Below, piece by piece: positions 6,824 through 11,429 of a DNA stretch of 11,429 nucleotides. Under the pieces are notes generated by a model. That model was not told where the DNA came from. It searched no databases and saw only the letters and a list, made by a program, of their open reading frames with translations. The stretch's first letter is position 1. Each line of letters starts with the position of its first letter. The DNA lies in the NCBI GenBank assembly GCA_013151705.1, contig JAADHT010000150.1:5484-16912 (forward strand), written 5' to 3'. The stretch comes from Kiritimatiellota bacterium (GTDB lineage Bacteria; Verrucomicrobiota; Lentisphaeria; Victivallales; JAADHT01). A program made the position numbers and the translations under genes.

Positions 6824-7552
6824 ATGGACACATCAGATCAAAACTCAACGGCGATAGTCACGGGCGGCGCGAAGCGGCTGGGACGCGAATGCTGCCTGCG
6901 CCTCGCCAAACTAGGATATGACGTCGCCATTGTCTTCAACCATTCCGGGAAGGAAGCCGCGGAACTCGCGGAAGAGTTGTCTTCGACGGGCGCGCGGTCG
7001 TTTCAGCTAAAGCGCGACCTCCGCGACGTCGAGCAATGCGAAAGCGTCATCCGCGAGGTTCGCGGCGCTTTGGGTGTTCCAAGCGTATTGGTGAACAACG
7101 CTTCGATATTCGAGAAGGGACTGTTGCGCTCAACCTCAACGGAAGAATTCGACGCGGATTTCGCGATTCACGCTAGAGCGCCATTCATCCTAACTCGGGA
7201 ATTCGCGAATCTCGCGGATTCCGGTTTGGTAGTCAATATGCTGGACACGCGGATAGCTGGACACCGCACCACCTACTTCGCATACCTGCTTTCAAAGAAA
7301 ACACTGTATGAGATGACGAAAATAGCGGCTGCCGAACTTGGACCGCAAATCAGAGTGAACGCCATAGCTCCGGGATTCATTCTTCCGCCCGAGAACGATC
7401 CGGATTTCGCGAAACTCGCGGCGCTGGCCGAGAGAATTCCCGCCAAACGCCAGGGAGCGCCGGACGACATCGCCGCCGCCTTGGAGTTTTTCGTGAAAAA
7501 CGAATTCGTGACCGGTGAGACGATTTTCGTCGACGGCGGCGAACGTCTTTAG
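6824..7552 (+). CDS. Pteridine reductase-like short-chain dehydrogenase
   Basis: A 242-residue SDR enzyme with an N-terminal Rossmann fold. The cofactor loop reads TGGAKRLG (13-20), the TGxxxRxG form typical of PTR1/FolM pteridine reductases and of NADPH use, in place of the usual TGxxxGxG. NNAS is at 91-94. The expected catalytic Ser is replaced by Asp D141 (NMLD), followed by Y154 and K158. The 13-residue gap from D141 to Y154 equals that of the Asp-Tyr-Lys triad in Leishmania PTR1. It therefore probably reduces dihydropterins or dihydrofolate, for instance dihydromonapterin to tetrahydromonapterin as E. coli FolM does. The folE gene just upstream supports this. The ATG at 6824 gives a normal N terminus, but no clear ribosome site is seen; the upstream bases are A-rich and fold into hairpins. 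The exact substrate is inferred. Confidence 0.85.
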   Translation: MDTSDQNSTAIVTGGAKRLGRECCLRLAKLGYDVAIVFNHSGKEAAELAEELSSTGARSFQLKRDLRDVEQCESVIREVRGALGVPSVLVNNASIFEKGLLRSTSTEEFDADFAIHARAPFILTREFANLADSGLVVNMLDTRIAGHRTTYFAYLLSKKTLYEMTKIAAAELGPQIRVNAIAPGFILPPENDPDFAKLAALAERIPAKRQGAPDDIAAALEFFVKNEFVTGETIFVDGGERL

Positions 7553-7598
7553 CCGTAGGGTCAAAAAACTCATCTGTTGAAAAAAGTGACTGAATTTT

Positions 7599-8211
7599 GT
7601 GGATTTCGAGGTTGGCGAGTCTCGCGGAACACCTGTTTTTCCGCTGATTCCGCGGAAAAACTCGTCCGGAAGTTGTTTCAACTACGAGTACTCGCCGTTT
7701 GGAAAGATCACCAAGTCAATAGGAATTGTTGTTTTTGCACTAATATTTTCCCCTGATACGGCTGTAGCTCCAGAACCATACGACGATGCCCCCCATCCTT
7801 CCACAGGGGCAGTGGATATGACTGTGGGAATTCTGTTTATTCCAGTATGTGAAGTTGCGGGAAAACTTTTGACAGGAGTAGCAAGTAAATGCTGCAAGTG
7901 CTTGGGGGGGAATATTCAAGAAAGTTCCGAAGGAAAAGCCTTTCAGATCTCTTGCTACTCAAGCTGAAGGACTTGTATCAAAAAATGCTGGAAAAAACCG
8001 AGTAACATTACGTTCTCCAAGCCAAAAGATGGAGGTAGATTTAGCAGGCAAACCGCATGGTGGTGTGCCAACTCCACACACTAAAGTTTCTCCACGTAAT
8101 CCAAGAGCTCCAAAACAACCCGCATATAACACAAAAAATTCTCCAGTCCGACCAGCGACACAAGAAGATATTCGCACTGTCAGAAGGTATTTAAAGCGTA
8201 AAAAGAGGTAA
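7599..8211 (+). pseudogene. RHS/polymorphic toxin C-terminal remnant, frameshifted at a G7 run
   Basis: Two frames together look like the end of one secreted toxin. Frame one opens at a GTG at 7599, but recognisable sequence starts at 7680 with NYEYSPFGKITKSIG, a YD/RHS-repeat motif. It runs through a hydrophobic stretch (VDMTVGILFIPVCEVAGKLL) to a Cys-rich KCCKCLGG at seven G (7904-7910). It then drifts and stops at 7967. In the +1 frame the protein resumes as GIFKKVPKEKPF, goes on to KNRVTLRSPSQK, the motif DLAGKPHGGVPTPH, and a basic end RYLKRKKR, stopping at 8209-8211. Removing one G joins them seamlessly. The tail looks like polymorphic-toxin tips with His-containing PTPH motifs (possibly the Ntox24 group, tentative), which would be an RNase-like effector. 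The RHS body is missing: the upstream bases are ordinary intergenic DNA. It is AT-rich compared with its neighbours. Confidence 0.62.
7635..7661. terminator. 10-bp inverted repeat behind the pteridine reductase gene
   Basis: GTTTTTCCGC (7635-7644) and GCGGAAAAAC (7652-7661) are exact reverse complements around a 7-base spacer. No extra T-run follows on either strand, though the stem itself carries five T and five A at its outer end, so it may serve as a bidirectional terminator. It sits at the boundary where AT-rich toxin-related DNA begins, and its core resembles the TTCCGCG palindromes near 1253 and 1325. Confidence 0.45.
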
Positions 8212-8214
8212 TCA

Positions 8215-8625
8215 ATGCAAAAGAATTTTAAAGTTGAACAGAGCAACGAGATCATCCTAAACAACAGTGTTTATGATCTGCATAATGTATATGATTTCTC
8301 TGGGATACAAATTGAAAACCAAAAAAAAATACTGATTCATTTCACCCCCCATGCTAATGCAGAAAAAGCAATTCTTCCCATTTCATTACAGTTCGTTGAT
8401 GTGGATTATTTGAATTTGGGATTCAGCTTTATGAATACAGCAATCTTAGATTTAGACGAGATAGGATACAAAAATCCAGATGATCCAGATGATGAATGGT
8501 TGCTTGATGAATATCAGTCAACAAATATAGACCACTTATTTTTTCGTTTCTGTGATAATAATTTTATTCGGATACACAGTAGATATGCCACTGTTGTAGA
8601 AAAACGGGGATTCCCCAAAAAATGA
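8215..8625 (+). CDS. Probable immunity protein for the adjacent toxin tip
   Basis: The protein has 136 residues, is cytoplasmic, has no signal peptide and is rich in Asp, Asn, Phe and Ile. It contains an acidic patch DDPDDEWLLDEY near residues 91-102. I do not recognise a named immunity family. The case rests on position and character. The ATG at 8215 lies three bases after the toxin stop. Its ribosome site AGAGG (8204-8208) sits within the last toxin codons, so the two would be co-translated. Its acidic patch would suit a partner with a strongly basic end, and its AT-rich composition matches the toxin fragment rather than the flanks. The gene is open and intact while the toxin frame is broken, which fits an orphan immunity gene kept for protection. 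Alternatively it is an unrelated accessory gene. Confidence 0.6.
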   Translation: MQKNFKVEQSNEIILNNSVYDLHNVYDFSGIQIENQKKILIHFTPHANAEKAILPISLQFVDVDYLNLGFSFMNTAILDLDEIGYKNPDDPDDEWLLDEYQSTNIDHLFFRFCDNNFIRIHSRYATVVEKRGFPKK

Positions 8626-8909
8626 CAAGGCAATTTCCCATTCGTATTTCTCCTGTTATTCATAATCACAGCTCTCCCGGTCACGCTTTCAGCGTACAGC
8701 TAAACGCCGCGGGTGAATTTGCGCTTCCGCCTCCGCATGTTTGCTACGGCGTGACAGGGGAGACAGGGCAAACTACTAATTTTAAATTTTTTGAGTTTTT
8801 TCGAAACTGCAAATCTTCGTGTGTTTCGTGTGTTTCGTGGTTGAAAAAACGGATCCAATTGATTTTCGCGAATAACCCGCGATTCGCCCTATACTCACCG
8901 CATCTCCAT
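8626..8909. other. Non-coding spacer with 9-nt tandem repeat
   Basis: No convincing gene lies here. A frame opening at 8622 overlaps the immunity stop but gives a low-complexity, unfamiliar product. The notable item is a tandem repeat with unit TTTCGTGTG at about 8816-8840 (two full units with partial copies at both sides), next to T-rich tracts at 8781-8801. An inverted pair ACGCT/AGCGT is present near 8684-8696. Such TTTCGTG strings look like dispersed intergenic repeats. Confidence 0.4.
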
Positions 8910-8917
8910 TGTTAGGG

Positions 8918-8962
8918 GGCGGTTAAAACGGGCCAGTGATGGGCGGTTCAAAACGGGCCACT
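8918..8962 (+). repeat. Left-end transposase-binding repeats L1 and L2
   Basis: GGCGGTTAAAACGGGCCA (8918-8935) and GGCGGTTCAAAACGGGCCA (8942-8960) differ by one inserted C and are 24 bases apart. They share the exact 11-mer AAAACGGGCCA. IS21 elements carry such repeated ends as IstA binding sites. Confidence 0.75.
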
Positions 8963-9016
8963 TTGAAGACGTGAAAACGTGTTATCTTCATACCTTCGCA
9001 ACATTGGAGGTTGAAG

Positions 9017-10573
9017 ATGTCGAGAGAACTCAAAGAGGCTATGAGGCAAAGCATTCAAACACTGTTGGCCGGCGGGAGGCACTCCCACCGGGAGATCGCC
9101 AGGATAATGGGGGTCAACCGCAAGACCGTTGACAGGCACGCGCGGCTCCCACCGGAAAACGGGCCAATTCCGCCCGCCGGGTCGGGAGCTCGAAACGGGC
9201 CGGTTCCGCCCACTGGGTTTTCCGGGCGCTCCAGCCGTTGCGCGCCCTTCCACGACTTCATCGTCGAGCGAGCGGAGGAACGCGGATTGTCCGCGACCCG
9301 GATCCATCAGGATCTCGTGTCCGAATTCGGATTCGCGGGGAGCTACGACTCCGTCAAGCGATACGTCCGCAAACTTTCCGTCGGAGGGGCGCTTCCCTTC
9401 CGCCGGATGGAGTTTCCGCCCGGCGAGGAGGCGCAGGTCGACTTCGGTCAGGGCGCGCCGGTCGTCTCCGACGGGAAAAAGAGGCGTCCGCATGTGCTCT
9501 GCGTCACCCTGAGCCACTCCCGCAAGTCCTATCAGGAGGTGGTCTGGCGGCAGACCACGGAGAACTTCATCCGCGCTTTGGAGAACGCCTTCCGTCATTT
9601 CGGAGGCGTTCCGGAGCGTCTGGTCACGGACAACCTCAAAGCGGCGGTCAGGAAAGCCGACTGGTTCGATCCGGAGCTCAATCCTAAAATCCGCGATTTC
9701 GCGGAGCATTACGGGACGGTCGTCCTGCCGGCGAAACCCTACACGCCCGAACACAAAGGCAAGGTGGAGAGTCTGGTGAAATACGTTCAGGACAACGCCT
9801 TGAAAGGACGTGTCTTCAACTCGCTCGCGGAGCAGAACGCCCATCTGCGCTCCTGGAACGCCAGCGTCGCCGACAAACGGATCCACGGCACCACCAAGAG
9901 GCAGGTCTCCAAGGCCTTCGAGGCGGAGCGCCCCCGTCTCGGAAAGCTTCCTCCCGACCTCTTCCCTTGTTTCGAGGAGGGGATCCGCAAAGTCCACCGC
10001 GACGGGTACGTCGAGGTGGCCGGGAGCTTCTACTCGGCGCCGAGCGAATACTGCCGCCGCGAGGTGTGGGTCCGTTGGGACGGACGCGTCGTGCGCGTCT
10101 TCGACTCGAAGCTCCGGCAGATAGCCATCCACGCCAAGGTCGAGCGCGGCCGTTTCGCCACGGACGGCTCCCACATTCCTCCGGAGAAGATCTCCGCGCT
10201 CGAGAAGGGGCCGGCGTGGATACTCTCCCGCGTGGGGAGCAGGATAGGCCCGAGCGCCGAAGCTTGGACCAGGGCTCTTTTCAAGAACCGGAAACAGTAC
10301 GGACTCCGTCCGGCGCTGGGACTGTTCTCCCTTCTGAAAGGCCGCTCCGCCTCGGCCGTCGACGAGGCCTGCGGCAAGGCTCTGGGTGCCGAGGCGTTCA
10401 GGTTGTCCGACGTGCGGGCGATGCTGAAATCGGACGCGTCCCAGCCGGAGTTTGAGTTCATGGAGGAGCACCCGCTGATCAGAAACGTGGGCGAGTATGG
10501 ACGCTTCGCTCCGTGGAAAGGGTTGGAGGCTCCGCCCCAACACCCCGCTCAAGGGGCTTGCGCCGCCCCTTGA
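9017..10573 (+). CDS. istA: IS21-family DDE transposase IstA
   Basis: This is the transposase that cuts and joins the element ends, working with IstB. It has 518 residues, the usual IstA size. An N-terminal helix-turn-helix lies at about residues 22-43 (HSHREIARIMGVNRKTVDRHAR) for end binding. A Pro/Gly-rich linker at about 45-70 follows. The integrase core comes next, with D142 (AQVDFGQG), D205 (LVTDNLKAA) and E251 (YTPEHKGKVESLV), so the DDE triad is complete. The C-terminal part (about 290-500) holds the YSAPSEYCRREVWVRWD beta-barrel-like region. The start is ATG 9017 with GGAGG at 9006-9010; a TTG at 9011 abuts that site and is unlikely. The linker is unusual in that its DNA repeats the element's end motif. 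The stop lies within a strong hairpin, and istB starts 52 bases later. Confidence 0.95.
   Translation: MSRELKEAMRQSIQTLLAGGRHSHREIARIMGVNRKTVDRHARLPPENGPIPPAGSGARNGPVPPTGFSGRSSRCAPFHDFIVERAEERGLSATRIHQDLVSEFGFAGSYDSVKRYVRKLSVGGALPFRRMEFPPGEEAQVDFGQGAPVVSDGKKRRPHVLCVTLSHSRKSYQEVVWRQTTENFIRALENAFRHFGGVPERLVTDNLKAAVRKADWFDPELNPKIRDFAEHYGTVVLPAKPYTPEHKGKVESLVKYVQDNALKGRVFNSLAEQNAHLRSWNASVADKRIHGTTKRQVSKAFEAERPRLGKLPPDLFPCFEEGIRKVHRDGYVEVAGSFYSAPSEYCRREVWVRWDGRVVRVFDSKLRQIAIHAKVERGRFATDGSHIPPEKISALEKGPAWILSRVGSRIGPSAEAWTRALFKNRKQYGLRPALGLFSLLKGRSASAVDEACGKALGAEAFRLSDVRAMLKSDASQPEFEFMEEHPLIRNVGEYGRFAPWKGLEAPPQHPAQGACAAP
9156..9201 (+). repeat. Internal copies of the IS end motif within istA
   Basis: AAAACGGGCCA at 9156-9166 is identical to the core of both left-end repeats, and AAACGGGCC recurs at 9193-9201. 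In protein they give the twin segments NGPIPPAG and NGPVPPTG in the linker between the DNA-binding and catalytic domains. The copies are real; a binding role is inferred. Confidence 0.6.
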
Positions 10574-10574
10574 G
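10548..10574 (+). terminator. GC-rich hairpin overlapping the istA stop
   Basis: CTCAAGGGGC (10548-10557) pairs perfectly with GCCCCTTGAG (10565-10574) around a 7-base loop. The istA TGA (10571-10573) is inside the right arm. A T-rich stretch (GGTTTTGTTTG) starts about 20 bases later, too far for a standard terminator. It may attenuate transcription into istB or affect coupling. Confidence 0.5.
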
Positions 10575-10625
10575 AATCCCGGCGCTTTCCCCCTTGGTTT
10601 TGTTTGAAAAAGATAAGGAGACGAG

Positions 10626-11375
10626 ATGAACGACAATCTGAGAACGACTTTGAAACGGCTGAAGCTCTCCGGACTGGGACGCTCCCTGGATGTCCGGCTG
10701 CAAGAGGCCAGGGCGAACAACCTCGACCACGAGGAGTTCCTCGAGCTCGTGCTGCAGGACGAGACGAGGGTCAGGCGCGGAAACCTGATCAAACGGAGGT
10801 TGAAGGCCGCCGGTCTGAGCGGAGCCAAGACCCTGGACCGTTTCAACTGGGCCTTCAACCACGACATCAGCAGAAAAAGGATATTCGACCTGGCCGCGTG
10901 TGATTTCATCGAAAAGGCCCGGGACGCGCTTTTCATAGGCCCGCCCGGAGTCGGGAAAACGCATTTGGCGCAGGCGATCGCCCTGGAGGCGATAAAGGCG
11001 GGTTTCACCGTGTACTACAGGTCGGTTTTCGACCTCGTCCGCGACTTCATCAAAGAGGAGGACTTCCCGGAGGAGGGGCGCGTCCTCAAGCGCTATTTGA
11101 AGCCGGATCTGCTCATCATAGACGACATGGGGCTGAAACAACTTCCCAAACGCGCCGGAGAACACCTCTTCGAGGTGGTGATGAGGCGCTACGAGATTCG
11201 CTCCACCATGATGACCAGCAACAGGCCCGTCGAGGAGTGGGGAAAGCTGATAGGAGACGTCCCCACGGCCGGAGCCATCCTGGACCGTCTCCTGCAGCAT
11301 GCGGAGATCATATCCATAACCGGAAAAAGCTACCGCCTGAAAGATCAGGCCGTTGAAACTTCGAATCCGACTTGA
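10626..11375 (+). CDS. istB: IS21-family AAA+ ATPase IstB
   Basis: IstB is the helper ATPase of IS21 transposition. It binds and remodels target DNA and stimulates IstA. The 249 residues are full length for the family. The N-terminal helical part (1-95) contains LRTTLKRLKLSGLGRSLDVR. The AAA+ core carries Walker A GPPGVGKT (105-112), Walker B LLIIDDMG (142-149) and the sensor segment MTSNRP (196-201), with RLLQHAEIISITGKSYRLK near the end, as in IstB/DnaC-like proteins. ATG 10626 has AAGGAG seven bases upstream. The gene is separated from istA by 52 bases, not overlapping it as in many relatives. Its composition matches istA. No truncation or missing residue is seen. Confidence 0.96.
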   Translation: MNDNLRTTLKRLKLSGLGRSLDVRLQEARANNLDHEEFLELVLQDETRVRRGNLIKRRLKAAGLSGAKTLDRFNWAFNHDISRKRIFDLAACDFIEKARDALFIGPPGVGKTHLAQAIALEAIKAGFTVYYRSVFDLVRDFIKEEDFPEEGRVLKRYLKPDLLIIDDMGLKQLPKRAGEHLFEVVMRRYEIRSTMMTSNRPVEEWGKLIGDVPTAGAILDRLLQHAEIISITGKSYRLKDQAVETSNPT

Positions 11376-11410
11376 CAACCAAAAAAGGAGGTGTTACTCT
11401 CTCGAAAGAG

Positions 11411-11429
11411 TGGCCCATTTTGAAGTGCC
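11411..11429 (-). repeat. Right-end IS repeat, cut by the window edge
   Basis: The reverse complement of 11411-11429 is GGCACTTCAAAATGGGCCA, which matches the left copy L2 at 16 of 19 positions in inverted orientation. A small stem ACTCT/AGAGT (11396-11411) precedes it. A second copy and the terminus should lie just outside the window. Confidence 0.7.

Larger units (their letters stand above)
8910..11429 (+). mobile_element. IS21-family insertion sequence, right end beyond the window
   Basis: The element consists of a two-gene istA-istB cassette, GC-rich compared with all flanking DNA, with IS21-type multiple terminal repeats. The left terminus probably starts at TGTTAG (8910) and is followed by two repeat copies. 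On the right one inverted copy is seen at 11411-11429, where the window stops, so the true right tip and the target duplication cannot be seen. Both genes look intact, so the element may be active or recently arrived. It landed next to the toxin/immunity remnant in non-coding DNA. Confidence 0.88.

Noticed and set aside
7599..7679. The first 27 codons of the frame opening at GTG 7599 as part of the toxin protein
   Set aside because: This stretch contains an intergenic-style inverted repeat and no ribosome site, and it has no protein similarity I recognise. Only the part from 7680 looks like coding sequence.
8622..8915. A 97-codon plus-strand frame overlapping the immunity gene stop by four bases
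   Set aside because: The ATGA overlap is tempting, but the product is unfamiliar, its second half is coded by the TTTCGTGTG repeat and T-rich tracts, and it runs into the IS end. More likely non-coding.
8948..11008. A 686-codon open frame on the minus strand across the IS element
   Set aside because: It lies antisense to istA and the start of istB, both of which show complete catalytic motifs. Its product is Arg/Leu/Pro-rich without recognisable domains. Long antisense frames are expected in GC-rich coding DNA.
1..11429. tRNA, rRNA or CRISPR array
   Set aside because: No cloverleaf-like segment with a TTCGAATC-type arm, no rRNA-like stretch and no regularly spaced 25-40 base repeats were seen while reading.

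Overview
This window reads as a bacterial chromosome segment of moderate GC. Its left three quarters are dense housekeeping genes on the + strand. Its right quarter is accessory: a toxin/immunity remnant and an IS21-type insertion sequence. The mix of an aroQ to accB-accC order, an Asp23/Gls24-type protein paired with a membrane partner, a long-form hisG and an RHS-type fragment would fit a Gram-negative bacterium of the PVC group (Lentisphaerota or Kiritimatiellota-like). That placement is an impression from gene content and intergenic style, not proof.

Left part (1-5664): a tiny two- or three-helix membrane protein (138-341) is followed by a calcineurin-like metallophosphoesterase (528-1250) and type II 3-dehydroquinate dehydratase aroQ (1385-1825). 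Next comes a tight five-gene run: accB, accC, an Asp23/Gls24 protein, a one-helix membrane protein resembling the AmaP anchor, and hisG. Gaps in this run are 12, 38, 1 and 2 nt, so it is probably one transcript from a recognisable sigma70-type promoter at 1951-1978. It combines the first step of fatty acid synthesis (carrier plus biotin carboxylase, with no carboxyltransferase subunits here), a possible envelope pair, and the first step of histidine synthesis.

Middle part (5665-7552): a 536-base gap with one doubtful minus-strand reading frame is followed by folE (GTP cyclohydrolase I). Then comes a short-chain dehydrogenase that keeps the pteridine-reductase hallmarks: TGxxxRxG and an Asp-Tyr-Lys triad. 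Together they suggest a reduced-pterin pathway. A 19-bp hairpin begins at the folE stop codon and separates the two genes.

Right part (7553-11429): an AT-rich island holds the C-terminal end of an RHS/polymorphic-toxin protein. It starts with a YD/RHS-like motif and has its reading frame broken at a run of seven G. Directly behind it, and probably translationally coupled, is an acidic 136-residue protein that is the likely immunity partner. After about 285 bases of non-coding DNA with 9-nt repeats comes a GC-rich IS21-family element with intact istA and istB. Its left end carries two copies of the terminal repeat. Its right end shows one inverted copy and then runs off the window.

The most interesting items are the G7 frameshift in the orphan toxin/immunity module, copies of the transposon end motif inside the istA linker, the folE/pteridine-reductase hairpins, and matching palindrome-promoter arrangements upstream of aroQ and accB.
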